From: Nectonema munidae
Taxonomy: Eukaryota; Nematomorpha; Nectonematoida; Nectonematidae
Assembly: GCA_030549495.1 (NCBI GenBank)
Contig: JAUIRK010000297.1
Coordinates: 62,001 to 126,000 of the forward strand
Direction: 5' to 3'
Length of the DNA stretch: 64,000 nt
Position 1 is the stretch's first letter, and each line of letters opens with the position of its first letter. A program made the position numbers and the translations under genes. Positions 47,041 through 58,827 of this stretch are shown here, in pieces. Below the pieces are notes generated by a model. The model was not told the origin of the DNA. It saw nothing but the letters and a program-made list of their open reading frames with translations, and ran no database searches.

Positions 47041-47085
47041 GGAACGTAAATAGATAGATTTCAAAGCACTTTACAGCGTATAGAC
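47041..47085 (-). repeat. SINE 3'-end fragment
   Basis: AGATAGATTTCAAAGCACTTTACAGCG matches the fragment at 7836-7860. Confidence 0.45.
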
Positions 47086-47299
47086 AAAAATTATCCACAC
47101 AAACCATAGTTGTTTTAATAATAATATCAAAATAAGTTTTAGCAAGTATTTAGCTGGGCTAGTGGGATGTATGGAATTACATTTGAGAAGCAAGCTTTGA
47201 AATTCCTCGGCTAATGTTTATTTGAGCCGTTTTCATATCATCTACATTCTACATCATCGAATCTATTTCTATTCCCCGTTTTTAAATTGTCAAGAGTTG

Positions 47300-47616
47300 A
47301 AAACCTTGATTCACACATTTAGGTAGAAGCAAATCGAAGAACGCGCTATTATCATACCGACCTTAGAGCATGCCTAATAGAAAGACCATCAGAAGTAACT
47401 GAGTTTCTCATTTGACTCTAAAAACTTCACAAACGGAAGAATTAAAGCAAGAAATTTATCTTGTGTTTTACCTGGGATGCTAGATGCATGAAGTTGAGTA
47501 CAAAATAGATTTGTTACCAATGATCCCTGTTCTTCTGATATGGCAGGAAAATATTGATTAATTCCACTTATTAATCTGCTATTTGAAGAAGTGATATTGA
47601 TGGACCTGAGACTCAT
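47300..47616 (-). mobile_element. possible hAT transposase fragment (ZBED5/SCAND3-like)
   Basis: The minus frame 47616-47389 reads INQYFPAISEEQGSLVTNLF followed by SIPGKTQDKFLAL. This resembles the 'YFPxxSxEQxxxxxNPF...xxQxxFLxL' region of ZBED/SCAND3-type hAT transposases. Too short to be sure. Confidence 0.35.
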
Positions 47617-48141
47617 TCATCAATTGTGAAAGTGTTTCAAACACAGCGATGTAGATTTGTTTTTCGAAAATCAGTTCTGCGGTTTAAAAATAAGGAAGAC
47701 TATCTTGAAAAACGAGAATATGTGCCTATTCTCAAAGGAGTTTGTCATTTTGCTTGTTCAGATGATTGAAAATGGCTTATTGTGATTAGATATGGGGGGG
47801 GGGGGATTGTTGGTGTCGGTGAGAATGAAATATCGGACAATAATGAGAATGTGTACAGGTGTTTCAATGTACAGACATATCAATGTTTGAGTGAAATTTA
47901 AATTTGAAAAAGTATGCATTACAAGAAAAATGGGATGATAGCCAGTGAATGATGTTCCGAGGGAGTGAGTGAAAGTGTTTGTTTAAATGAGGTGTGATAA
48001 TGGCGTAGATGTCGGAAGTGACGTGATGGTTGAGTATTTTAAGAAGACATTTTAAAAAACAAATACATATATATAAACAATTATAAAAATATACACATAA
48101 TAATTATTCTTCAAATATTTATATAAATTCCATATTCTTCT

Positions 48142-48837
48142 CAATTATATATATAAAATTGTAACTATATACTAGAAAATAACACTATTGGGGGCTTGAG
48201 TAAAGGTTTGCTAGCTACTTCGTTTCGATAACGCAAGTTCTTTGGTTCGGTCCCGCATCAAGCCTCGCTTCCTCATAGTTCGATACAAATGCCGCAATTG
48301 GGCCTTCTCGATGAAACCACCTCATTCTACCTTTACGTTTATAAAAATATAGTTTTTATTTTTTGAAATAATTTTCGTTGAACATATTCAAAAATCTTTT
48401 CTTTCATAATTAAATCTATATTTTGAAAATGATACTTATTTCAAACTGAATCTATAATAAAATACTAATTTATTTATCTTTACTTTTCGCAAATTCTTAC
48501 TTTACTCCCAACATTTCAATTCCAATCAATCAGAAGTATGATAATTAGGGTTAGCCGTCTTTAGTTTAAAATAATAATAATAATAATAATAAAGACGGGG
48601 TAGCACTAAAAAACGCGCTGAATCTTATTTCGATAATTTTTTAGTTTGTTATTTAAAAGAATTAGATATTTTTTACTCCTTATTCTTCCTCTTAGTCCTT
48701 ACAAATAGTCTTAAGCCTAACATTAACAAAATTTATTTCAAAAATTTAAGAAACATAAACTTTTAAATATAACACAATTACACTACCAAAGATTCTATCT
48801 TTCGAGCGAAGCGAGAAACGACCACGGGACCGGCTAG
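48142..48837 (+). mobile_element. second Helitron-like 3' end, short non-autonomous element
   Basis: The end at 48837 is GCGAAGCGAGAAACG, ACCACGGGACCGGCTAG, then T. It matches the 46893 end in the GCGAAGCGAGA core and GGGACCGG(C/T)TAG terminus. The start near TCAATTATATATATAAAA (48142) is a guess based on the TC-plus-TA-rich starts of such elements. Contains the tRNA-like segment at 48190-48265. Confidence 0.5.
48190..48265 (+). repeat. tRNA-like segment (pseudo-tRNA or SINE head)
   Basis: A B-box-like GGTTCGGTCCC lies at 48244-48254, and GGCTTG (about 48193-48198) can pair with CAAGCC (about 48260-48265) as an acceptor stem. I could not draw a convincing D arm or anticodon arm, so I do not call a functional tRNA. 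Confidence 0.4.
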
Positions 48838-48841
48838 TATT

Positions 48842-51800
48842 GGTATATAAGTTTTGATATTAAAAAGGTAGCATCTATTTTTAAAAGCAAGTATATTCAC
48901 ATCAATTATGTAGGCCATGAGTACTAGTATTCATACAATTGTAACAAACATAACCCCCTTTCTAAGGATTGTAAAGCGAAATCCCCGTCCTGTAGATTTT
49001 GGGATCACCCGTCACAAGAAAGGAAACGCCATTTTGTAAGTTATGTGATTCTGCACTCTTCGCATGCATGTAATTCACGTCAATGTCATTTCCTAAATAC
49101 ACTCAACGAATATAATAATAATAAGATAAATCAATTATTATCCTTACATTTTGCACTCAATAACTTTTAAATTTTTGTTCATAATGGAGAATTCTCACGA
49201 TATTGATTTATTGAACTTAAACATGATGAAACGTAATTACATAAAGGATTCTTTAATTACTTCTGATTATATTGAAGAATTGGAAAGTTTTTTACCTCCT
49301 AATAATTTCAACATTTTAAGCCTAAATGTACAAAGTTTGTTAGCTAAACACGACCTAGTGAGCATTCTTATTAATGAAATAAATAGTAGAACATTGAATC
49401 CTCTAAGAGTCATTGTACTTCAAGAAAACTGGATAAATATAAAAAAGATATCAATGTTGAAATACCCAATTACTTTTTTTACAGCCCACGAGCCAAACTT
49501 TCGAATCACTCAGGATTAGCTTTTTACGTTAGTAAAAGTATAAGTCATGTATGTTTTCATATAGATATTGAAAGTGTGAAGTCTTCTCTTTACAAGTCTT
49601 TTCCAAAAACATCAAAAGTATTGTTATTATAACATATATCGTAGACCTGTTTTTTAAAAGATTATTATCAAGGATTTTTAGATGACCTAGGACTTTATAT
49701 ATCACAATTGAATACTGACCAAACACATCATTTTTAGGTGATTTTAATGTTAATATTTTTAAACTAAATTCTGATTCTAAGGTTTTTGAATTCTTAAATC
49801 TTTTTCTAGAAAACCGGCTTCAAACCATGCATTACGAAAATCACAAGCCCAGCCTCTCTTTCTTCAATCGACAACATTTTCATTCCATTTTCTATGAAAC
49901 ACCTAATATTCTTACATTCTGAAAAAAGATATATCAGATCATTATCCAGTTTTTATTTCTTTGAACTAAAAGTTGTCAAATCAAACTAATTCAACAAAAA
50001 GTGTTTTCAACCATAAGTTCTCTATGGAAAAGTTTTCACAAATTGATTGGTACTTGGAACTTTGTCATTTTTTCAATGACCCAAACAATATGTTTCAAGT
50101 CATGACCAATAAAATTTCAAACTTGATTGCTCTTAGTCTCAATAAACCTATAGTTGAAAAAATGGAAAATTATTGTAACCCATGGATTACAAAAGAAATT
50201 TTGGAAATGATAAAAAAAAAACAAAATAAAATTGAAAAAAGCGAAATCTAACGAAGGTCTTAAAACTCATTATATATCACTTCGTAACTTGATAAAGCGA
50301 AAACTTAAAATAGTGAAACAGGAATATTTTTGGAGCGAACAAGGGAATGGCAAGAAATTTTGGCAGAAACTGAAATAAACTTAAATAAGACTAGTTTTCA
50401 AAAAATAAGCCTCAAAATGGAAGATGGCTCTATGTGTTCAGATTATCGATTCCCAGCTGATGTATTTAATAAATACTTCGTTAACACTTCAATCTAAACT
50501 AATAAAACTCGGAATGATTATCTCAATTATTTAAGTCAATCCATTTCTTGGTTTGATTTTCAAAAGATTGACAAATCTGATGTTGTTTCAGCAATTCAAA
50601 AGCTTTCTTCTAAAAACTCAATGGACATTTACACAATTTCTTTGTATATGATAAAGGAGATATTAATTACCTAACAGATTGTTTAGTTATAGGCTATAAC
50701 TCTTGCCTTGCTTTAAAGTTAGCAAAGTTATAGCTTTATTCAAAAAAGAAAATGTGCATTCTGGTTCGAACTATAGACCGATATATGTATTCTTTCTTAT
50801 TTAGCGAAAATCTTTGAAAAAAGTTTAAACTCACAATTGAATGATTATTTCATATCCAACAATTTATTATTCTCGAACAATTTTGGTTTAGAAAAAACCA
50901 CTCAACAGAACTTCTTCATACATTTCTTCTTAATAATAATTCATCAAACTCTCGATAACAATCATGACAATATTTCCACTTCCTTGGACTTATCTAAGGC
51001 ATTCAATTCTGTTTCCCACACTATCTTACTTGATAAATTAAGATTTTATGGTTTAGGTAACAAAAGTTTGGAACTTTTGGAATCATATCTAAAAAATAGA
51101 TACCAGTATGTTTCTCTTGGAAGCTATTACTCATCTCCAATGTTAGTAAATGTTGGGGTCACTCAAGGATCCATCCTTAGTCCACTCTTATTCTCAATAT
51201 ATATAAATGATATCTATAAATCCAATACTAAGAAAGAAGAACTTTATTGATAAAGTGAAATAATAAATCATTCCAACATTTATCTTCGGAAGACCAGAAG
51301 GTTGTCACCGCTTGATTGATCTTTCCAACTATTCCAAAAAAAAGTGTTTTAAAGAATGTTTCTTGCAAAGATAAATATGATATACAATTTGTAGAGAATT
51401 AAGGGGAAAAAAAAAGAAAAAGAAATATATATTTATATATATATATATAATGCATGTAGAAGTAAAATATATGTATTAAAAGATATTATAAGTAAGTTAT
51501 GCGGTATCAAGATTGCATGAAAAACAATCAATAATAGCACAATCCTGATTGTATTGAGAAACAAATGTATTGATAAGATGCTTTTTAAGTTTTTCAGTTT
51601 GTGTGATGTTAGCAAAGTTATAAAGTAGTTCATTCCAAAGTTTAGTTAATCTACTTTCAGGTGAATGCTTACAAATTGCTTTTCTACTTTTTAAATGCAT
51701 TTTATTAGCACTACGAGTGTAGTAATTATGGACACTGGAATTAGATTTAATCCAAGTATCAAACAAACAAGGAAACCAAAAACTTAGGATTCTTTGTAGA

Positions 51801-52620
51801 AACAAGCATGCTTTATATTTATAAAGATCTGGCAATTTAAGCAAATTATTTTCGTAAAAAAGATTGCTAGTATGAGAGTATTTTTTTTTATTAAACAAAG
51901 CCTTAATGCTGTTTTCTGTAAAGATAATAACTTTGACTTTATGATATATGCAGATGATATAACTTTGTCTGTCTCAACATCTAAATATAATTATGATAAC
52001 ATTAATGAGTTAAGTTCTTTAATTCAAAAAGATCTCGTTCTAGAATCGCTTCAAATAAATGGCATGCAATAAAACATAACAAAGTCCAAAGCTAGGTTTT
52101 TCACTAATAAACCCAAAGCACTTGCACCGAATTTGAGTATTAACTATTATCATCAAAACGTTTACTTTATGGGGCTTGTGATTGATGATAAATCTAACGT
52201 TAATAAATTAAGGTCTTCACAGAAAGAAATCATAAGATTAATTTTCAATAAATGTAATTTGACTCACACAAACGAAATATTTTATTCTCATGCTATCAAA
52301 ATATCATTGTTTTTATTTAAGTACTTAACAGATAGAATACCAGATATTTTCAATGCGTGGTTTGTAAACAATAAAAATATTTTACCATACGACCTAGGAA
52401 ATCTCAATCATCTTGATGCACCTTTTTCCAGGCCTAAAAGTTCACATGGCTGTCTTAGATATAGAACCATAAAACTCTATAATGAGGAAGAGATCTTCCA
52501 GCATTTATCAAGCAACAACTACGCAAGCTTCGAAAAGAAGATAAAAACCATGCTTATTCACACATATGAAAAGCTTGAATTTTGATTTGAAGATAGCTTT
52601 ATGTATGCAATATATTTTAT
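48842..52620 (+). mobile_element. decayed LINE (CR1/L2-type) split by an antisense LINE fragment
   Basis: The ORF1 end has a Cys-rich knuckle (SKDCKAKSPSCRF, about 48955-49020). ORF2 starts at the Met at 49184 (MENSHDIDLLNL) with NFNILSLNVQSLLAKHDLV and, out of frame, GDFNVNIF (about 49737). RT pieces are LSKAFNSVSHTILLDKLRF, VTQGSILSPLLFSIYINDI (to about 51225) and, after the insert, MIYADDITLSVS (51941-51976), then GLVIDDKSN and a C-terminal part to 52585. Many frame breaks; an old copy. The RT resumes on the far side of the 51230-51897 insert. Confidence 0.78.
51230..51897 (-). mobile_element. 5'-truncated LINE 3' end inserted in antisense into another LINE
   Basis: The minus frame 51898-51497 reads SHTSNLFYENNLLKLPDLYK and SVHNYYTRSANKMHLKS through TKLWNELLYNFANI, the C-terminal domain of a CR1/L2-type ORF2. 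The 3' end AATAAAGTTCTTCTTTCTT resembles AATAAACTTCTTCTTTTTT at the 3' end of the LINE at 54628-57452, so both probably belong to one family. It sits exactly between INDIYKSNTK and the YADD box of the host LINE. Confidence 0.75.
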
Positions 52621-53063
52621 TCACTTAATTTTAGGGCTGAAATTTGAGTGATGTTCACAGATGATTTCCAAGAATGTTCATCTATCCTACCTTCGATTTT
52701 TTTCTGTCAACGTTTTTTCGTGACATTCATGTGTTAAGCCATAGAGAACATCAATCCCTAATTTCGGCACCTCTTGTCGTGAAATTCTGACAAGGAATGA
52801 AAGCTTTGAACAATTTTTTTCCATTCGTTTTTTAACTGTTTAAAACTATAAATTAAAAAATTACATTAAAACTATGTTTCTCTAAAAGACATTTTCTCTA
52901 TTTGATAAATTATATTTTAAAAAACTTAATTATTTTGATTGAGATATGATCATCAATAAATAACGATTTTTGTTCTAGTTGTGATTATTTGTATGAAACA
53001 GAATATTTCTATTTTAGATTTATAATTTTTCATGTTTATTTTTTCATAGAAACAGGAAGAACT
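52621..53063. other. no feature recognised
   Basis: AT-rich spacer between the LINE and the SINE. Confidence 0.5.
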
Positions 53064-53240
53064 TCAATGGTTGTTAGGGTGTACCTCTCAGCGTTTTTTG
53101 AAGATCAGACATTCGATCCCCAAAGCTCCCGACTCTTATAAACTAATTCACAAAAACTGTGATTAACCATCTCAAGCACAATGCGAGCATATAGCCTTAC
53201 GGCTGAAAGTGCTTTCATATCCAACCAACCAACCAACCAA
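53064..53240 (+). repeat. tRNA-derived SINE with CCAA tail
   Basis: A head GGTTGTTAGGGTGTACCTC, a B-box-like CATTCGATCCCC, AGCTCCCGACTC, CTGTGATTAACCATCTCAAG, ATGCGAGCATATAGCCTTAC and the tail (CCAA)4-5 follow the same order as the other two copies. Confidence 0.8.
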
Positions 53241-54627
53241 TAGAAACAGGATCTTTCATGTAGGAACTTTTTGCAGATGATTTTCCTCATTGTTTGGTTT
53301 GTCTCAAATATTATCATTATTTATGTGATCTATATTTTATTGAGTATAAACATTTCTCACCTTCGAACTATATATGCATTAAGTGTCTAACTATAAATAA
53401 TAAATTTAATTTTCTACTCCAACCTTTTGAAGGAGGTACCGTACAGTCCAAGATGTGAAAAGAAATTTTTTGTTGGTTTGAAGATTTAGTTACGGACGGA
53501 AATTTATCCAATGACAAAAAAATACAGTGAACCTTTTACAGTAGATTATCCATCAAATCTGATCCATGTATTTGGTCCAACTCCAATCTCAACAACTCCT
53601 GATGGTGATTGTATTTTCAATTCTATTTCTATACTTCTTTGTAGTAACGAAAGTTTATCCATTGAACTGAGAATAAAGACTGCAATTGAACTTAACTTAT
53701 CCAAAAAATACTATATAAGCGTTGGTTTGGAAAATAATATTTAAAAGGTATCAACAGAAATTGATGAGGAATGTCATAAGATTTGTTTTTTGCACTCTAG
53801 GCCTCTGTATAGACTATAATGGCTACTGCAACAGTTTTAGGTCGTCCTATAACTTCAGTTAACCCTTCAATAAATGGGAAAAAAGATTTAGTGTTTGATA
53901 TTTTAAATAATAAGTTTTCTCCAAGAAAAAATATTCAAAATAGGAAAGTTTTAAAATATTATGAACAAATTCCAATTATGTTGAAAGTCAATATTTTATA
54001 CCCAACCATTTCTTTCCACTTTTAGCATTACTAATAATATAGATAGTGACATTTTTCTTCTTAATCATCAAAAGAACGACATGTGTTTGTCTCAGAAGCC
54101 ATTATCAGAACCTTCGTGTGATGAATATAAAAATATAAAGAGAAATATGGAAAATACCTTAATCGAAACAAATGTAGCCTTTCCATCTCGTATAATGAAA
54201 TTAAAACTTCAGAAAAAAAGAATGAAATAGAGGATTTTTTATCAAATTAAATTGTTAGAATCACATCTTTGAATCATGTTCCTCAGCATAAAAAAGAGAA
54301 TATCTTCTTTATTGTTAAAGAGAAGCTATAAAATAGCTTCAATGACAATTCAAGTGCTTGGGTGTCAATGTCCAGTAAGATATATTACTTAATTAAAAAT
54401 ACTAATGGCTTACAAAATGTAACTAAAAAAAAGGAAGTTTTATACAAAAAGGGGTAACCTTATCAAGGATGAGTATGAGATAAAAGAAGAAAATTTGATA
54501 ATACTGCATAGGTATTATTCCATTTTAAACAACATCCAGATAATTTGGTTCATCTTTTCAATCACTGTGTTTATGAATATATAGGTTCATACCCTGATAT
54601 TATATCTTATCATGGTAATTGTCAAGA

Positions 54628-57452
54628 AAAAAAAAAAAGAGTATTTTCTTAGGAGACTTTAATTTTGATTTACTCAAGCTGAATATAGATCATCATACTA
54701 CTCTTTTTTTAAGTGAATGGTTTGCAAACTTCTATATTCCAACTGTCACTAAGGTTACTAGATTAGCTAGCGAAACCTTGATTGATAACATATTTATTCC
54801 TTTTGACTTTCTCCCACATAGGAGCTTCAACTTTTCACATAATATATCTGACCACGTTCCTCTTCTAATTAGTTTAAAGATAGACAATAAAGAACCACTT
54901 GACTTTATCAAAAAGCGTTTTAATGAAAGAAATTTTTGTGAAAGTATTAGCTCTTTTGATTGGAGTTCCTACTTATACAGTAGTTATGATAATCCAAATT
55001 TATATTTTCAAATGATGTATAACAAAATACTTGAATCTATAAATTCGTGTACTAAAATAGTAAAATTTAGAAAGCAGTCAAATGGATATTATAAGAATTG
55101 TATCAAAGACTGGGCCAACTCTTATCTTTTGGAAATTATAAAATATAAAAATAAGATACATAAAAAATTGAAAAAACATTATGACATTGATTTGAAAATA
55201 AAGCACCAAAAAATTCGTAATCAGGTCAAACAACTAACAAAAAAGTTAAATAATGAATACTATTACAAATACTTTTCTGAAGTCTCTAGCTCAAAAGATA
55301 AGTGGAAAAAACTAAACTCTTTGCTAAAAAATTCGGATAAAACTGAGATAACTATTGAACATTGTGGCTCGAAAATTTATAATAAGTTAAAAATTGCAAA
55401 CTTGTTCAATGATCATTTCACAGCTGATGAGGTATCGTCTATACAACATATTGATACCCTTTCGTTTATTTTCGAAAAGAATCTAACATTTGATTTTAAG
55501 AGCTTCACTATTCAGGATGTCCTACTTGCTGTTAGTTCGCTCGAAGGTAAAAGATGTTGCGATGCTTATGGAGTGTCTATATACCATATCAAGTTGGTCA
55601 TTAATAGTCTCGCGAAATATTTAACAATCGGGTTCAATTCTTGTTTGGAGTTTTCATGTTATCCAACAGTCTTCAAAGTCAATAAGGTATGCCCTATCTT
55701 CAAAAAAGGTATTAAAAGTGACATAAATAACTATAGGCCAATTTCGATTATTTCTTCAATTTCGAAAATTTTTGAAAAATTGCTATATCGTCAAATGAGT
55801 CATTACTTTGAAAAATATGACATTCTCAATAGCCAACAATTTGGTTTTAGAACCCTTCATAATTCAGAATATTTATTGAGCACTTTTGTAACTGATATAA
55901 TATCCAAGCTGTCTCAAGGTAGAAATGTTTGCACATTATTTTTGGATCTCTCAAAGGCATTCAACACTATACCTCACTCTCTCTTGATAAAAAAACTGAG
56001 AACTTATGGATTTTCAAACAAATCTATATTTTTCTTGGAGTCCTATTTTGAAAAAAGACAGCAGTTTGTTTCAATAGATGACACACTTTCTGATAGAAGG
56101 TATATTGCCTCAGGAGTTCCGCAGGGCTCTATATTGGGTCCCCTCCTATTTTTAATATATTTGAATGATATATATCTTTCTAATGAAAACGTTGATTTTC
56201 TATGCTTTGCTGACGATATTACTATAAATATTCCATTCCTGCCCAATGATCCAAATATCTCCAAAAAAATTTCACTGGACATAAATAAGGTGGAACAATG
56301 GTTAGAAAATAATGGAATGAAATTAAATTACAGTAAGTCCAAGATAATGCTGTTCAAAAATCAATGTTCTAGTAATTTTCTTAATGATGGATTCAAATTT
56401 GAAATAGTGGACCGATTCAACTTACTTGGAGTTACAATCGATAATAAATTAAAATGGCATGCACACATCCAAAATATAAATGCGAAAGTATCAAAAGTGA
56501 ATGGCGTTTTATCTAGATTGAAAAATACTCTTCCTATTCATATAAAGCTATTGATTTACAATTCATTTTTTTTACCTCATTTAAAATATTGTTTAACAAT
56601 TTGGGGTCATTCAAATCTGACAACTTTAGCTAAAACTCAGAAAAAATGCCTAAGGCTAGTACATGGCCTGAGTCCGTATGCACACACAAGTAATCTTTTT
56701 TTATGAAACACAGGTATTAAAGTTACAGGATTTATATCAATTTAGTTTGGCTCTTATGATTTATAAGTTGTTTAATTTCATGCTGCCTTCTATTTTCAGT
56801 CATATACTTCACTTCAATTCTATATCTATTCAATATGATTTAAGAGAGAAAAATACTGCATTAGTACCTCACTATAGATGTCTAAACTTTTACCAAACTT
56901 TAGAATATAAGCTTTCTAGTTTTTGGAATAGCAACCTTTATTTGATAAACTATCTAGATTTAAGCATAAGTCTATACAAAAAAAGTTGAAAATGTTCACA
57001 GAGGGATATATGTTTTCTTGTTTTGATGCAAATTGCTTCTCTTGTCTTCAGACAACTAAAGAGATGAAATTATAGTATATGCATTTTATTGTATTATAAG
57101 TATATATATATATATATTTACATATACATATTTTACATATATCTGATTTATTGTGAATAATATTTAGAGATTGTCTGATACAGTTAATTATTTTGTGATG
57201 ATGGTTCTAATTCTTTCAAACAAATAATAATATATTGTATAATTATATTATTTAGTGTAAACTCATGCAAGCGGTTCTTCAGCCTTTTGATTTTGCACGT
57301 TTGTAATAAATGTATACATAAATTTATTTATTTGATTCAATAATAACTACTTAAAACTCTGTTTGTTTCAGTACAGCTTTCACTTCTATATGGAAGTTGT
57401 TTTTTTGTTCTTTACATTTCATTTTTTTTTAAATAAACTTCTTCTTTTTTTA
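54628..57452 (+). mobile_element. LINE (CR1/L2-type), 5'-truncated in the endonuclease, TSD AATTGTCAAGA
   Basis: The flanking AATTGTCAAGA at 54617-54627 and 57453-57463 is an 11-bp perfect duplication. The ORF2 frame runs from about 54640 to 56703: endonuclease end GDFNFDLLKL, LIDNIFIPF and NISDHVPLL. RT motifs are INNYRPISIISSISKIFEKL, LFLDLSKAFNTIPHSLL, SGVPQGSILGPLLFLIYLND and the catalytic CFADDITINI, then LLGVTIDNKLKWHAHI. One frameshift near 56690 leads into the C-terminal domain (LKLQDLYQFSLALMIYKLF, to 56989). The 3' UTR ends AATAAACTTCTTCTTTTTT. A long open frame makes this one of the youngest LINEs here. Confidence 0.92.
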
Positions 57453-57634
57453 AATTGTCAAGATCATCAGAAGCTTTCACAAAGACAAATACCTGTCTTT
57501 GAATACGTTAAGAACAAACTGAAAACAGATTCTCTTAAAACTAAATATACAAGTAGCCTCAAGTCAAAAGAAGATATTCCTCTCAATTCAAAATTCATTT
57601 AGAATTTAAAGTACCATAGTAGTAAAAGTATAGA

Positions 57635-57912
57635 CAGGGCCGGCCTTAGGCCACTGCAACCTACGCGGCCGCAGTGGGCCTCGCGCTTCTTATTTTTCAT
57701 TTTGATGATATATTGTATGATTTCGCTAAATGCAAGGTTCGCAAAGTAAAGTTACTTTGATCGTCATTTTGTGTTAATTAAAAAGTAATAAAACAAATCC
57801 CTTTTCTTTTTTTCTAAATTTTATTCTTCATTTTTAATCTTTTTTCCTACCCACACTGGGCCCCGCGCAATCCATTTTGCATAGGGCCCCGCGAACACTA
57901 GTGTCGGCCCTG
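57635..57912. mobile_element. hAT MITE, second copy (278 bp)
   Basis: Reverse-orientation copy of the 25685-25960 element. Ends are CAGGGCCGGCC and GTCGGCCCTG. TSD AGTATAGA / AGTCTAGA (57627-57634, 57913-57920), one mismatch. Removing it rejoins the frame of the OTU transposon (KSI to DHTNLADD). Confidence 0.9.
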
Positions 57913-58827
57913 AGTCTAGATCATACAAACCTAGCAGATGATTTAGAACGTGCTATGTCATTGATATCTTGGGATCATCCTTTTATCAAGCGAATTTCTT
58001 GTGGTAGCCCAATAATCGTGTGCTACACTGAGAATCAACAAAAACATGAAAAGCTGAATTTTTTTTAGAAAATAGTGCTACATCATTGTTGAGTATTGAC
58101 AACATATATAATTTAATTTCATGCTTTGTCACCGTTACATTTTTTCAAAATGAAAATATTGAAACTAAACTGATAAATCAATTTTTTTCTGGACCAGTTT
58201 TCATACATTTTAACTTTACTTATCGAAAATTCAATGAATTTTTCACATTTTTACATAAAAAAAATTATATTCTGAATCGCTTTATGCTTTACAAAGTTTG
58301 GATCAAGAACTAGCTCTACTCAAATTTATTGAATTTAATATTCCTAATGCAAAAAGAATCATATGTACACATCATTTAAAGGATAATATTATACGTAATT
58401 TGAGAAAAAAATGGGTATGAAAGTAGAAATAAATAAACTTGTAAATTCACTGTTAGGTACAAAAGGACTAACAGACTCATCTTCTAATATTGAGTTAAAC
58501 ATTAAAGCTACTGAATTACTCAAAATATACGAAATTAATATGGTTAATTATTTTTAAGAAAATGTTATACCAATTTAAAATAAAAATATGTGTTTGAACT
58601 GGAAAAATAATATATCGGAGTCACTCAATAGTGTGTTGAAATCAAATATTAGTTGGAAACCTAAATGTATTATCAGTTTGATACAAAGGTTGCAAAACCA
58701 AGTTTTATATGAAGAAATTCTGCTTAAAAATCCTTTCATTGATATAGGTGCATTTATAAGTTGAAAGAAAAGTTGTCTCATTTTAAAAAATATCAAATAC
58801 GATAACTAAAAGTGAAAAAATAATATA

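Larger units (their letters stand above)
46894..48141. other. intergenic, with SINE tail and hAT fragment only
   Basis: Apart from the fragments listed separately at 47041-47085 and 47300-47616, no feature is supported. A G-run lies at about 47796-47805. Confidence 0.5.
53440..58815 (+). mobile_element. DNA transposon encoding an OTU-protease-like and a MULE-like DDE domain, split twice
   Basis: The + frame at 53511-53744 has TPDGDCIFNSISILLCSNES, the Asp/Cys signature of OTU cysteine proteases, followed in other frames by VLGRPITSVNPSINGKKDLV (53837-53896). Further on come HVPQHKKENIFFIVKEKL (about 54279-54333), NLIILHRYYSILN and NHCVYEYIGSYPDIISYHGN up to 54616. After the LINE it continues with CQDHQKLSQRQIPVFEYVKN and NLKYHSSKSI to 57634, and after the MITE with DHTNLADDLERAMSLISWDH. 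The DDE-like part is LSIDNIYNL...FSGPVFIHF and NAKRIICTHHLKDNIIRNL (about 58340-58400), and the end reads ESLNSVLKSNISWKPKCII (58617-58673). Several frame breaks make it inactive. Inverted repeats and exact limits were not found. Family naming is by pattern only. Confidence 0.65.
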
